Positions 32,484-41,234 of a DNA stretch of 52,566 nt are shown piece after piece. The position numbers were made by a program, and so were the translations under genes. This DNA comes from Microbacterium sp. MYb66 (GTDB lineage: Bacteria; Actinomycetota; Actinomycetes; Actinomycetales; Microbacteriaceae), in assembly GCF_002979435.1 (NCBI RefSeq), contig NZ_PCOV01000014.1, forward strand, positions 1 through 52,566. Reading direction: 5' to 3'. Below the pieces are notes generated by a model, which saw only the letters and a list, made by a program, of their open reading frames with translations, searched no databases and was not told the DNA's origin. How positions within the stretch are numbered: position 1 is the first letter of the stretch; every line of letters starts with the position of its first letter.

Positions 32484-33281
32484 TCAGACGCTGCGGCGGA
32501 GCTTCACCGTGAGCGAATCCGCCAGTACGGCGATACGGTCGTCCGATGCCCAGCGCTGAGCCAGACGTGAGAGCACCGCATCGAGCACCTCGCGCTCGAG
32601 GCCGTCGACGAGTTCGAGGATCACGATCAGCTCCGGACCACGCAGGCGGGCATCCGGGTCGCCGGACGCTACAGCCACGTCGATCACGGCGAGCTCGTGC
32701 GCGACGCTCTCCTGGAGCGCGGTGTAGACCTCGACGGAGAGGAAGCTCGGCTCCCAGGCATGCTCCTGAGCGATGGCCCACACCGCGGGTCGACGGATGA
32801 CGAACTCCGTCTCGGAGGTCGGATCCAGCACGATGAGGTCGGTGTCTTCGGCCGACGCCGCCAGAGCGGCCCGGAGTGCCTCCACGGGGATCGGACGCGC
32901 GGTGGGATCCCATTTCTGCATCGCCTCGACCGAGGAGAACACCGGCTGCACGCGCCGACCGTCCGGAGCGGCCACCGTCACGATCGACAGCTCCTGCGTC
33001 TTGTCCACGGCGAGCCCGCTCGGCGCGACGCCCTCCTCGCCCTTCTCAGCGATGAGCGGGATCAGCACGCGCGCAGCTCGGAACGCATCCACGACCTCGG
33101 CCTGACTTCCCTCGCCCGCGCGGAAGCGATGCAGGGCCGCGAGCAGGGCAGGGTCGGCAGAGCCGTCGTCCGACGCATGGGGGTTCGCCTCGAAGCTGCG
33201 TCCCTCCCACGGGACCCCGGCTGAATCGCCACGATCGTGCGATTCAGGCCCGCAGGCGTGCGCGTCAGTCTCCTGCGACAT
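32484..33281 (-). CDS. SseB-family protein
   Basis: 265 aa. The SseB N-terminal domain is visible (ALLAALHRFRAGEGSQAEVVDAFRAARVLIPLI, later LSIVTVAAPDGRRVQPVFSSVEAMQKW) and a C-terminal domain follows. Its biochemical role is unknown. ATG 33281 overlaps the end of priA by 17 bp, a conserved actinobacterial pairing with histidine genes. Longer in-frame starts at 33383 and elsewhere lie inside priA and are rejected. Confidence 0.85.
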   Translation of the reverse strand: MSQETDAHACGPESHDRGDSAGVPWEGRSFEANPHASDDGSADPALLAALHRFRAGEGSQAEVVDAFRAARVLIPLIAEKGEEGVAPSGLAVDKTQELSIVTVAAPDGRRVQPVFSSVEAMQKWDPTARPIPVEALRAALAASAEDTDLIVLDPTSETEFVIRRPAVWAIAQEHAWEPSFLSVEVYTALQESVAHELAVIDVAVASGDPDARLRGPELIVILELVDGLEREVLDAVLSRLAQRWASDDRIAVLADSLTVKLRRSV

Positions 33282-34011
33282 CCAGTGCCTCAGCCAGCGT
33301 GAACGCACCGGCATAGAGCGCCTTGCCGACGATCGCGCCCTCGACGCCCAGCGGCACGAGCTCGCGGAGTGCGGCGATGTCATCGAGGTTCGAGATCCCC
33401 CCGGACGCGACGACCGGCTTCGGCGTGCGCGAAGTCACCTCGCGCAGCAGCTCGAGGTTCGGACCGCGGAGCGTGCCGTCCTTCGTCACGTCCGTGACGA
33501 CGTAGCGGCTACACCCCGCATCCTCGAGACGCTCGAGGACCTCCCAGAGGTCTCCACCCTCCTTGGTCCAACCGCGAGCGGCGAGGGTCGTGCCTCGCAC
33601 GTCGAGGCCGACCGCGATCGCCTCGCCGTAACGGCCGATCACGTCGGCGGCCCACTCGGGGTTCTCCAGCGCGGCCGTGCCCAGGTTGATGCGCGTCGCG
33701 CCGCTCTCCAGCGCAGCCTCCAGGGTCGCGTCATCACGGATACCGCCGGACAGCTCGATGTTCACACCCTTGAACTGCTTGATGACCTTGCGCAGGATCG
33801 GCGCGTTGCTGCCGCGACCGAAGGCGGCGTCGAGGTCGACGAGGTGAATCCACTTCGCTCCCTGCGCGGCCCATTCTCCTGCGGCATCCAGCGGGTCGCC
33901 GTAGCTCGTCTCTGTTCCCGCCTCACCCTGGGTCAGGCGGACGGCCTTGCCCCCGGCGACGTCGACCGCGGGAAGGAGCGTGAGCGAGGGAGACTGCGCG
34001 AAGTCGTTCAT
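33265..34011 (-). CDS. priA: Phosphoribosyl isomerase PriA/HisA
   Basis: 248-aa TIM barrel. LLPAVDVAGGKAVRLTQGEAG opens it with the first catalytic Asp; the second lies in VVTDVTKDGTLRGPN. GGIRDD and GGISNL bind phosphate. The actinobacterial PriA pattern (GLDVRGTTLAARGWTKEGGDLW) suggests activity on both histidine (ProFAR) and tryptophan (PRA) intermediates. AAGGA lies 4 nt before ATG 34011. It has its own promoter 94 bp after hisH, listed separately. Confidence 0.93.
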   Translation of the reverse strand: MNDFAQSPSLTLLPAVDVAGGKAVRLTQGEAGTETSYGDPLDAAGEWAAQGAKWIHLVDLDAAFGRGSNAPILRKVIKQFKGVNIELSGGIRDDATLEAALESGATRINLGTAALENPEWAADVIGRYGEAIAVGLDVRGTTLAARGWTKEGGDLWEVLERLEDAGCSRYVVTDVTKDGTLRGPNLELLREVTSRTPKPVVASGGISNLDDIAALRELVPLGVEGAIVGKALYAGAFTLAEALDVAGD

Positions 34012-34061
34012 GGGTTCCTTGGATCGGGAAGCTCTGCGGCCCGGAGCGGGCACGAGAACCG

Positions 34062-34090
34062 AGGGTAGTCCGCCGACGGGCGGCTGACAA
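34062..34090 (-). promoter_or_regulatory. Promoter of priA-sseB
   Basis: TTGTCA (34090-34085), 17-bp spacer, TACCCT (34067-34062) in the gap between hisH and priA. The predicted leader is about 45 nt with AAGGA at its end. Confidence 0.6.
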
Positions 34091-34105
34091 AACGGGTGCT
34101 GCGGG

Positions 34106-34741
34106 TCACAGACTCCCGACCCAGTTGCGCAGCAGCTGGATGCCTGCATCCCCCGACTTCTCCGGGTGGAACTGGGTCGCGGACAAGGGGCCGTTCTCGA
34201 CCGCGGCGAGGAACGGATCGCCGTACGTGGTCCAGGTCAGCACGGGCTCCGGGAACGGTGGGATGACGTCGAGTTCCCAGGACTGTGCGGCGTAGGAGTG
34301 CACGAAGTAGAAGCGCTCCTCCTCGATGCCTCGGAAGAGGATGCTGTCCACGCCCGGCTCTACGGTGTTCCACCCCATGTGCGGGAGCACGGGAGCGTTG
34401 AGCTCGGTGACCGCTCCGGGCCATTCGCCGAGACCAGCGGTGTCATGCCCGCGCTCCACACCGTGCTCGAACAGCACCTGCATGCCCACGCAGATTCCCA
34501 GAACAGGTCGTCCACCGGCGAGGCGACGATCGATGATCTCGTCGCCTCCGTGGGCGTGAAGTGCGTCGCGCACTGCTTGGAACGCCCCGACACCGGGAAC
34601 GACCAGCCCATCCGCTTCGAGCGCGGTGGTGCGATCTCGCGTGAGGACGGCGTCGGCTCCGGCCGCGACGAGCGCCTTGACCGCAGAGTGGACGTTCCCC
34701 GACTCGTAGTCGAAGACCGCGATACGCGGAGTCCTGCTCAC
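34106..34741 (-). CDS. hisH: Imidazole glycerol phosphate synthase, glutaminase subunit
   Basis: 211-aa class I glutamine amidotransferase. The nucleophile Cys lies in GICVGMQ, the oxyanion turn is PGVGAF, and the His-Glu pair lies in QFHPEKSG. It supplies ammonia to HisF, which is not in the window. GTG 34741 overlaps the hisB stop (GTGA). Confidence 0.95.
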   Translation of the reverse strand: MSRTPRIAVFDYESGNVHSAVKALVAAGADAVLTRDRTTALEADGLVVPGVGAFQAVRDALHAHGGDEIIDRRLAGGRPVLGICVGMQVLFEHGVERGHDTAGLGEWPGAVTELNAPVLPHMGWNTVEPGVDSILFRGIEEERFYFVHSYAAQSWELDVIPPFPEPVLTWTTYGDPFLAAVENGPLSATQFHPEKSGDAGIQLLRNWVGSL

Positions 34742-35355
34742 AGTGCGCCCTTGGTGGAGGGGATCCCGTCGACGAGCGGATCCAGCGCCTTCGCCTGACG
34801 GAACGCCCGGGCGAATGCCTTGTACTCCGCCTCGGCGATGTGGTGCGGGTCACGTCCGCCGAGCACACGCACGTGCACGGTCAGCGCGGCGTTGAAAGTG
34901 ATCGCCTCGAAGGAGTGCCGCACCAGGGAACCGGTGAAGTGCCCTCCGATGAGGTGGTGCTCGAAACCGGCCGGCTCTCCCTCGTGCACGAGGTAAGGAC
35001 GGCCGGAGATGTCGACGACCGCCTGGGCGAGAGCCTCATCGAGCGGCACGAGGGCGTCGCCGTAGCGCGAGATGCCCGACTTCTCCCCCAGTGCTTCCAG
35101 GATCGCCTGACCGAGCACGATCGATACGTCTTCGACGGTGTGGTGCGCGTCGATGTTCGTATCACCGGAAGCGCGCACCGTCAGGTCGGTCAGCGAGTGC
35201 TTCGCGAACGCGGTGAGCATGTGATCGAAGAACGGCACCGAGGTGTCGATGCGGCTGGCACCGGTGCCGTCGAGGTTCAACTCGAGTTCCACGGTGGACT
35301 CCGACGTGCTGCGGACGCGGCTCGCGGTGCGCGGGGTCGGTGCAGGGGTGCTCAT
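34738..35355 (-). CDS. hisB: Imidazoleglycerol-phosphate dehydratase
   Basis: 205 aa. Mn-binding repeats FFDHML, DAHHTVEDV, HSFEAI and GRDPHHIAEAEYKAFARA are all visible. Catalyses the sixth step of histidine synthesis. Monofunctional; no phosphatase domain as in enterobacteria. Overlaps the hisC stop by 4 bp. Confidence 0.95.
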   Translation of the reverse strand: MSTPAPTPRTASRVRSTSESTVELELNLDGTGASRIDTSVPFFDHMLTAFAKHSLTDLTVRASGDTNIDAHHTVEDVSIVLGQAILEALGEKSGISRYGDALVPLDEALAQAVVDISGRPYLVHEGEPAGFEHHLIGGHFTGSLVRHSFEAITFNAALTVHVRVLGGRDPHHIAEAEYKAFARAFRQAKALDPLVDGIPSTKGAL

Positions 35356-36437
35356 GAACCCGATCCTATCGAGGCCAGGGCGTCGAGGAATGCGGTGGTC
35401 TCGGCCTCGGTGCCCGCGCTCACCCTGAGGTGGCCGGGGATGCCGACATCACGCACCAGCACGCCGCGATCGTACAGCTGCTGCCAAGTCGCACGGGGAT
35501 CGGCCACACCGCCGAACAGGACGAAGTTCGACCACGATTCATGCGGCGCGTAGCCGAGTGCTTCGAGTGTCGCGGTGATGCGGTCCCGCTGCTCGACGAT
35601 CTCCTCGACCATGCCGAGCATCACGTCCGCGTTGCGCAGCGCGGCAACGGCCGCCGCCTGCGTGAGAGCGCTCAGGTGGTAGGGCAGACGCACCAGACGA
35701 AGCGCGTCGATGAACGTCGGATCGGCTGCGAGGTAGCCGATGCGGGCGCCCGCGAAAGCGAATGCCTTGCTCATCGTGCGGGATACCGCGAGTCGGGGGC
35801 GCCCCTCCAGCAGCGTCAGAGCCGACGGCGCCTCCCGCGGAGCGAACTCCTGGTAGGCCTCGTCGACGATCACGATACCTCGCGCCGCCTCATAGACGGC
35901 CTCGACGACGTCGAGGCCGAGCGGCGTGCCCGTCGGGTTGTTGGGCGAGCACAGGATGACGACGTCGGGGTCGGCATCCCGCACCTGCTCCGCCGCTTCC
36001 TCGGGGGTGATCGTGTAGTCCGGCTGCCGGGTCCCGGCGATCCACCGGGCGCCTGTGCCCTGCGCGATCAGCGGGTACATCGAGTACGTCGGCGCGAAAC
36101 CGAACGCAGTGCGCCCCGGCCCGCCGAAGGCCTGCAGGATGTGCTGGAGCACCTCGTTCGACCCGTTACCCGCCCAGATCTGCTCCGGTACGAGACCGTG
36201 CCCCAGGTACTCCGCGAACGACTCGCGCAGCGTCGTGAACTCCCGATCGGGGTAGCGGTTGACGTCGCGGATCGCCACCGCGATGTCGTCGAGGATGTCG
36301 CTCGCGACCGCGTCCGGAATCGGATGCGTGTTCTCGTTCACGTTGAGCGCGATCGGAAGCGGCGCCTGCGGAGCACCGTACGGAGTAAGTCCGCGCAGAT
36401 CGTCACGAAGCGGGAGATCGTTGAGGGAGAGGGTCAC
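35352..36437 (-). CDS. hisC: Histidinol-phosphate aminotransferase
   Basis: 361-aa PLP enzyme. N-binding PNNPTG, Asp in IVDEAYQEF, Schiff-base Lys in SRTMSKAFAFAGARIGY and a C-terminal Arg in HLRVSAG are present. First gene of hisC-hisB-hisH. GTG 36437 (VTLSLNDLPLRDDL) is preferred because TAACAT (36450-36445) lies 7 nt before it; the in-frame ATG at 36446 overlaps that -10 and has no ribosome site. hisD, hisG and hisF are elsewhere. Confidence 0.93.
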   Translation of the reverse strand: MTLSLNDLPLRDDLRGLTPYGAPQAPLPIALNVNENTHPIPDAVASDILDDIAVAIRDVNRYPDREFTTLRESFAEYLGHGLVPEQIWAGNGSNEVLQHILQAFGGPGRTAFGFAPTYSMYPLIAQGTGARWIAGTRQPDYTITPEEAAEQVRDADPDVVILCSPNNPTGTPLGLDVVEAVYEAARGIVIVDEAYQEFAPREAPSALTLLEGRPRLAVSRTMSKAFAFAGARIGYLAADPTFIDALRLVRLPYHLSALTQAAAVAALRNADVMLGMVEEIVEQRDRITATLEALGYAPHESWSNFVLFGGVADPRATWQQLYDRGVLVRDVGIPGHLRVSAGTEAETTAFLDALASIGSGS

Positions 36438-36492
36438 CCTTCCCATGTTAAGCCGAGCGCCGATGAGATGACGCAACGTCGCTGCCGCGCGA

Positions 36493-36861
36493 TCAGCTGG
36501 TGTACTGCGCGGGGATCGCGAGCTTCTGGCCGATCTGGAGCTCGCCGCCACGAAGCAGGTTCATCCGGCTGATCTCGCCGATGACCTCACGCGGATCGGC
36601 ATCGGGCGCGACCTCGGTCGCGATCGACCAGAGCGTCTCTCCCGGCATGACGGTGACGGTCTCGACACTCACCACAGCCGCGTCTTCACCGGAGGCGACG
36701 GCACTGCCTCCGCTGATCGCGGCGAACGCGATGCCGACCGCGAGCGGCACCGAGGCGAAGGCGAGCAGCACACCGCGTCCACGCGCCGTCAACCGGAGCC
36801 GCGTCGCCGGACGGGCCGACGTCGGGATGACCGCTGCGGTGCTGAAGCTGATGCTGCTCAT
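36493..36861 (-). CDS. LysM membrane protein next to lexA (YneA/ChiZ-like)
   Basis: 122 aa. One membrane segment about 30-52 and a single extracytoplasmic LysM domain about 66-116 (TVTVMPGETLWSIATEV ... GGELQIGQKLAIP), which binds peptidoglycan. AAGGAG lies 6 nt before ATG 36861. It is divergent from lexA. Small LysM membrane proteins beside lexA (YneA in Bacillus, ChiZ in mycobacteria, DivS in corynebacteria) delay cell division during the SOS response; by context and promoter this is likely the counterpart. Confidence 0.8.
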   Translation of the reverse strand: MSSISFSTAAVIPTSARPATRLRLTARGRGVLLAFASVPLAVGIAFAAISGGSAVASGEDAAVVSVETVTVMPGETLWSIATEVAPDADPREVIGEISRMNLLRGGELQIGQKLAIPAQYTS

Positions 36862-36965
36862 GTCGTGCTCCTTAGCCTGTCCCGGAGCCCTGAGGCGGCC
36901 GGGGAAGTTGGCGTAGCGTTCGCATTCGCGTCTCGGCCGGGAGCCGTGAATGCGAAGCTACGTAC

Positions 36966-36997
36966 CGAAGATATCTTCGAGTTCGAACATCTGTCAA
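36966..36997 (-). promoter_or_regulatory. Promoter of the LysM gene with LexA-like dyads
   Basis: Minus strand TTGACA (36997-36992, perfect) and TATCTT (36973-36968) with an 18-bp spacer. The spacer contains the palindrome GTTCGAAC (36981-36988), and the 14-bp palindrome CGAAGATATCTTCG (36966-36979) covers the -10. GTTCGA/TCGAAC are the half-sites of actinobacterial SOS boxes, so LexA would block this promoter. Confidence 0.65.
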
Positions 36998-37037
36998 GTA
37001 TTCTTCGAAACCACACCGGGAAATCAGCCGACACGCT

Positions 37038-37051
37038 CGAACAGATCTTCC
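37038..37051 (+). promoter_or_regulatory. Candidate SOS box upstream of lexA
   Basis: CGAACAGATCTTCC matches the Gram-positive SOS box CGAACRNRYGTTYC at all but one position. It lies 100 nt before lexA and 41 bp from the -35 of the divergent LysM gene, so both may be LexA targets. Confidence 0.5.
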
Positions 37052-37150
37052 AGATCGGACCGATTCTCGGATACGGTTTCGATAAGGACACCCCACCACG
37101 GGCCTCCGACATTCGAAGAAGGACGTCGGATCACGCACTTAAGGAGCACC

Positions 37151-37837
37151 ATGAGCGAGAACTCTGCCCCCGAGTCGGAGGTACCGCGCACGCGTCGCCG
37201 CAAGAGCCTCAGCCCCAAGCAGATGGCGATCCTCGAGGTCATCCAGAACTCCATCGCGCACCACGGCTACCCGCCGAGCATGCGGGAGATCGGCGACGCC
37301 GTCGGATTGAAGTCGCTCTCCAGCGTGACCCACCAGCTCGGACAGCTCGAGCTCAGCGGATACCTGCGGCGCGACCCCGGTAAGACCAGGGCGATGGAAG
37401 TGCTCATCGACCTGCCCGGCACCAGCGCTGAGAATCCTGCAGACGTCGCGACCCCGGTGGGCGACGCCGCTCTCGTCCCCCTCGTCGGGCGCATCGCGGC
37501 CGGCGTGCCGATCACCGCGGATCAGCAGGTCGAGGAGATCTTCCCTCTGCCCCGCCAGCTGGTGGGCAAGGGCGACCTGTTCATGCTCAAGGTCTCCGGC
37601 GAGTCGATGATCGACGCCGCCATCTGCGACGGCGACTGGGTCGTCGTCCGCTCCCAGAGCAGCGCCGAGAACGGCGAGATCGTCGCAGCGATGCTCGACG
37701 GTGAGGCCACGGTCAAGGTGTTGCGGCGCCGCGACGGCCACACCTGGCTGCTTCCCCGCAACTCGGCGTTCGAGCCCATCCTGGGTGACGAAGCCGTGGT
37801 GCTCGGCAAGATCGTGGCGGTACTGCGCGCGGTCTGA
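37151..37837 (+). CDS. lexA: LexA repressor
   Basis: 228 aa. Winged HTH about 20-80 (PPSMREIGDAVGLKSLSSVTHQLGQLE). Self-cleavage Ala117-Gly118 in GRIAAGVPI; catalytic Ser152 in VSGESMID and Lys189 in GEATVKVL. Represses SOS genes until RecA stimulates cleavage. AAGGAG is 4 nt before ATG 37151; the in-frame ATG at 36950 would run through the operator and is rejected. Confidence 0.96.
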   Translation: MSENSAPESEVPRTRRRKSLSPKQMAILEVIQNSIAHHGYPPSMREIGDAVGLKSLSSVTHQLGQLELSGYLRRDPGKTRAMEVLIDLPGTSAENPADVATPVGDAALVPLVGRIAAGVPITADQQVEEIFPLPRQLVGKGDLFMLKVSGESMIDAAICDGDWVVVRSQSSAENGEIVAAMLDGEATVKVLRRRDGHTWLLPRNSAFEPILGDEAVVLGKIVAVLRAV

Positions 37838-37902
37838 CGCACAGCCTGGAACACCGCGGACGGGGTCCGCACACGTGAGCGGGTCGCCCGTAGGCTCGAG
37901 GC

Positions 37903-39768
37903 ATGTCCTCTCCGTTCGGTTCCTGGTGTTCGCCCTTCTCCCCTGCCTCGGTCGCCGCATCCTCCCCGCGCATCGACGGCGCGCGGTTCGTCGGCTCCGA
38001 GATCTGGTGGGGCGAGTCGGTGCCATCCGAGAAGGGCCGTGTGACGGTGCGGAGTTCTTCCGGTGACGAGTTGCTTCCCGCGCCATGGAGCGCCCGCTCG
38101 CGGGTGCATGAGTACGGTGGTGGCGCCTGGACGGCCGACGCACACGGCACTCTCTATTTCGTGGACGCCGCCGATCAGCGGGTCCGCCGGATGGCCGCAG
38201 GCTCCGAACCTGTCGTGCTCACCCCGCCAGGCCCGTCCCACGGCGGGTTGCGTGTGCAGGGCGGACGGCTGTTGGCCGTGCGCGAAGACCTCTCGACGAC
38301 CCCGCACACCCGTTCGATCGTGGAGATCCCGATCGACGGCTCCGCCGCCGACGATGCCTCGGCCATCCGGGTGATCGCGGAGGGAGCGGGATTCTTCGCC
38401 CATCCGGCCCTCTCGCCCGACGGAACGCGGGTCGCATGGGTCACCTGGAACAGCGGACGGATGCCCTGGGATGAGGCGCACGTGCAGGTTGCCGAGGTCG
38501 ATGGCGGGAGCCCGCAGACGATTCCGTCGAGGGCGGCGCTGCAGCCGGAGTGGATCTCCGACTCGGAGATGGTCTTCGCCGACGCCCCCGAGGACCGCTG
38601 GGGCCTGTATCGCCTCGCCATCGACGGTGTCGTGCCTGTCCGGGCGCCTGAGCCGATCTCTCCTGCGGACGCCGACACCGGCTACGGGCTCTGGGTGCTC
38701 GGCAACCGGTGGTACCGACCTCTCGCCGACGGTCGGATCGTCGCGGTCCGCACGAACGGACGCGATGCCGTCGTCGTCATCGACGCCGACGGCCGAGTGC
38801 TCCCGATCGACGTCCCCGGAGACGGACATGTGAGCGTGGACGACGTGGACGGCGCCCGCGTGCTCCTGTCCGGCAACGGCTCGCGCGTGGCCCCCGGGCT
38901 CTGGTGCGTCGACGTCGATTCCGGAGAGGTCATCGCGGTGCGCGGCGGGGAGTCCGTGGATCCGGAGTGGATGCCGTCAGCGATGTCGATCGAAGTCGAC
39001 GGGCCGCACGGCGCTGTGCACGCGTTCGCCTATCCCCCGACGCATCCGGAGACCGCAGGACCCGTCGACGAGCTCCCGCCCTACGTCGTGCTCGTGCACG
39101 GCGGGCCCACGGCGCACGTCACGGGGGCGTCCTCCGCATCGATCGCCTTCTACACGAGCCGGGGCATCGGTGTGCTCGATGTGAACTACGGAGGCTCCAC
39201 CGGCTACGGCCGTGCCTACCGCGAGCGTCTCGACGGCCAGTGGGGCATCGTCGATGTCGACGACGTGATCGCCGCCGCGCGGGGGCTCGCGGGCGCCGGG
39301 CTCGCGGATCCCGCTCGTATCGCGATCCGCGGCGGATCAGCCGGCGGGTGGACCGTGCTGTCGGCGCTGGTGCGCGGTGGCGCATTCGCCGCGGGCATCA
39401 GCCGGTACGGCGTAGCCGACCTGCGATCCCTCGTCGCCGAGACGCACGACTTCGAGGCCTCGTACATCGACGGACTGGTCGGGCCCCTCCCCGAGTACGA
39501 GCACGTCTACGTGGAGCGCTCACCCCTCACGCATGCCGATCGCATCGACGTCCCGGTTCTGCTGCTGCAGGGCGGCGAGGACCGCGTGGTGCCGCCGTCG
39601 CAGTCCGAGGCGATCCGCGATGCGCTCGCTGCGCGTGGCGTCGATCACGAATACGTGCTGTACCCGTCGGAGGGCCACGGCTTCCGCAGCGCCGACACGA
39701 TCATCGACGCGCTCGAGCGGGAGCTGATCTTCCTCGGACGCGTGTTCGGCTTCGAGCCGCGCCTGTGA
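37903..39768 (+). CDS. S9-family (prolyl oligopeptidase-type) peptidase
   Basis: 621 aa, no signal peptide. The N-terminal two thirds look like a beta-propeller (repeated short blades such as HPALSPDGTRVAW and LQPEWISDSEMVF); the C-terminal alpha/beta hydrolase carries Ser479 in GGSAGGW, Asp560 in GGEDRVVPP and His592 in EGHGF. The nearest type is acylaminoacyl peptidase/dipeptidyl peptidase; substrate unknown. TAGGCT (37891-37896) lies 6 nt before the ATG, indicating a leaderless mRNA. It ends 10 bp from the convergent smpB. Confidence 0.9.
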   Translation: MSSPFGSWCSPFSPASVAASSPRIDGARFVGSEIWWGESVPSEKGRVTVRSSSGDELLPAPWSARSRVHEYGGGAWTADAHGTLYFVDAADQRVRRMAAGSEPVVLTPPGPSHGGLRVQGGRLLAVREDLSTTPHTRSIVEIPIDGSAADDASAIRVIAEGAGFFAHPALSPDGTRVAWVTWNSGRMPWDEAHVQVAEVDGGSPQTIPSRAALQPEWISDSEMVFADAPEDRWGLYRLAIDGVVPVRAPEPISPADADTGYGLWVLGNRWYRPLADGRIVAVRTNGRDAVVVIDADGRVLPIDVPGDGHVSVDDVDGARVLLSGNGSRVAPGLWCVDVDSGEVIAVRGGESVDPEWMPSAMSIEVDGPHGAVHAFAYPPTHPETAGPVDELPPYVVLVHGGPTAHVTGASSASIAFYTSRGIGVLDVNYGGSTGYGRAYRERLDGQWGIVDVDDVIAAARGLAGAGLADPARIAIRGGSAGGWTVLSALVRGGAFAAGISRYGVADLRSLVAETHDFEASYIDGLVGPLPEYEHVYVERSPLTHADRIDVPVLLLQGGEDRVVPPSQSEAIRDALAARGVDHEYVLYPSEGHGFRSADTIIDALERELIFLGRVFGFEPRL

Positions 39769-39778
39769 GGACCGGCGA

Positions 39779-40255
39779 TCACTCCCCGACGCGGTTGCGC
39801 AGACGCATCGCGCGATCCGCCTCGCGGGTGTCCTGCCGCTCGCGGAGGGTCTGACGCTTGTCGTACTCGCGCTTTCCCTTGGCGAGTGCGATCTCGATCT
39901 TCGCGCGCCCGTCGGAGAAGTAGAGCTTCAGCGGAATCAGGGTGTACCCGCCGGCCGACACCGCGTGCGCGATCTTCGCGATCTCCTCGCGGTGCAGCAG
40001 CAGCTTGCGGATGCGCTTCGCGGAGTGGTTCGTCCAGTGCCCCTGCGAGTACTCGGGGATGTGCACGGAGTCGAGGAAGACCTCGTTGCCCTTGACGAAC
40101 GCGTATCCGTCGCTGAGGTTGGCGCGTCCCTGACGCAGCGACTTGACTTCGGTGCCGGTGAGCACCATCCCCGCCTCGTACGACTTCTCGATCGTGTAGT
40201 CGTGACGTGCGCGACGATTGGTCGCGACGACCTTCTCCCCGCGTTCCCTGGGCAT
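39779..40255 (-). CDS. smpB: SsrA-binding protein SmpB
   Basis: 158 aa. NRRARHDYTIEKSYEAGMVLTGTEVKSLRQG and the basic C-terminal tail (KGKREYDKRQTLRERQDTREADRAMRLR) are diagnostic. Delivers tmRNA to stalled ribosomes. AGGAG about 7 nt before the ATG. Follows ftsX by 64 bp. No tmRNA gene is visible in the short sequence on either side. Confidence 0.97.
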   Translation of the reverse strand: MPRERGEKVVATNRRARHDYTIEKSYEAGMVLTGTEVKSLRQGRANLSDGYAFVKGNEVFLDSVHIPEYSQGHWTNHSAKRIRKLLLHREEIAKIAHAVSAGGYTLIPLKLYFSDGRAKIEIALAKGKREYDKRQTLRERQDTREADRAMRLRNRVGE

Positions 40256-40319
40256 GATGCTCTCCTGTTGCCGTGATGAGTCCGACCTTCCGGTACCGGT
40301 CGAACAGCCTTTCAGCCTA

Positions 40320-41234
40320 TCAGGTACGGAGCCAGCGCCTGATCGCGAAGCCGGCCGACAGCGCGGCGAGCACGACGCCGATCCCGATCAGCACGGGCAC
40401 CACGAACACGGCATCCTGCATCGTCACCCACGTCGTCATGAACGGGACCCGCCCACGCAGGTATCCGTTCACGCCGAAGTGCACACCGGCCACGACCGCG
40501 GCACTGGCCAGCGCCGAGCCGAGGAACGCCGCGAAGACGCCTTCGAGGACGAACGGCGTCTGGATGAAGCGGTTCGATGCGCCGACCAGGCGCATGATGC
40601 CGATCTCCTTGCGCCTCGCGTACGCCGACAATCGGATGGTGGTGCCGATGAGCAGAGTCGCGGCGATGAGCATGAGCACGGCGATGCCGACGGCGATATA
40701 GGTTGCGACGGTCAAGGCTGAGAACAGCGGCTCGAGGTATTGGAGCTGGTCCTTGACCTGTTCCACACCGGCCTGCCCGCTGAAGGCCTCGGCGAGCACC
40801 TGCGACTGCCCCGGGTCCTTCATCGTGACGAAGAACACCTCGAACGCCTGGTCGGCCGTGAGCACGCTCGCCTGGTCTTCACCGAGCTGCGCGACGAGCT
40901 TGGCGTAGGTCTCCTCCTTGGTGTCGAAGGTCATCGAGCTGATGAGGGGTGCGAGCGCATCCCCTTCGAGCTGTGCCCGGACGGCGGCCACCTGCTCCTC
41001 GCTCGCCGCACCGTCGATGCAGGTCTCGGATTCGGAGACGGCGGAGCACATGTACACCGCGACCTGGGCGCGTTCCGCCCAGTAACCGCGCATGACGCCG
41101 ATCTGCCCCTGCATCAGGATCGCCGCACCCACGAAGGTCAGCGACACGAACGTGACCAGCACGACGGAGATCACCATCGAGATGTTTCGCCGCAGCCCAC
41201 CCAGGGCCTCGGTCAGGATCAGGCCGATTCTCAT
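40320..41234 (-). CDS. ftsX: Cell-division protein FtsX
   Basis: 304 aa. Four membrane spans (about 20-42, 170-195, 220-245 and 268-292) with the large extracytoplasmic loop between the first two, which in actinobacteria recruits a peptidoglycan hydrolase. Two cysteines (CSAVSESETC) occur in that loop. The cytoplasmic loop YARRKEIGIMRLVGAS contacts FtsE. Overlaps ftsE by 4 bp (ATGA). Confidence 0.95.
   Translation of the reverse strand: MRIGLILTEALGGLRRNISMVISVVLVTFVSLTFVGAAILMQGQIGVMRGYWAERAQVAVYMCSAVSESETCIDGAASEEQVAAVRAQLEGDALAPLISSMTFDTKEETYAKLVAQLGEDQASVLTADQAFEVFFVTMKDPGQSQVLAEAFSGQAGVEQVKDQLQYLEPLFSALTVATYIAVGIAVLMLIAATLLIGTTIRLSAYARRKEIGIMRLVGASNRFIQTPFVLEGVFAAFLGSALASAAVVAGVHFGVNGYLRGRVPFMTTWVTMQDAVFVVPVLIGIGVVLAALSAGFAIRRWLRT

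Noticed and set aside
37139..38143. 334-aa minus-strand ORF opposite lexA and the S9 peptidase gene
   Set aside because: Crosses two well-supported plus-strand genes and has only low-complexity composition.
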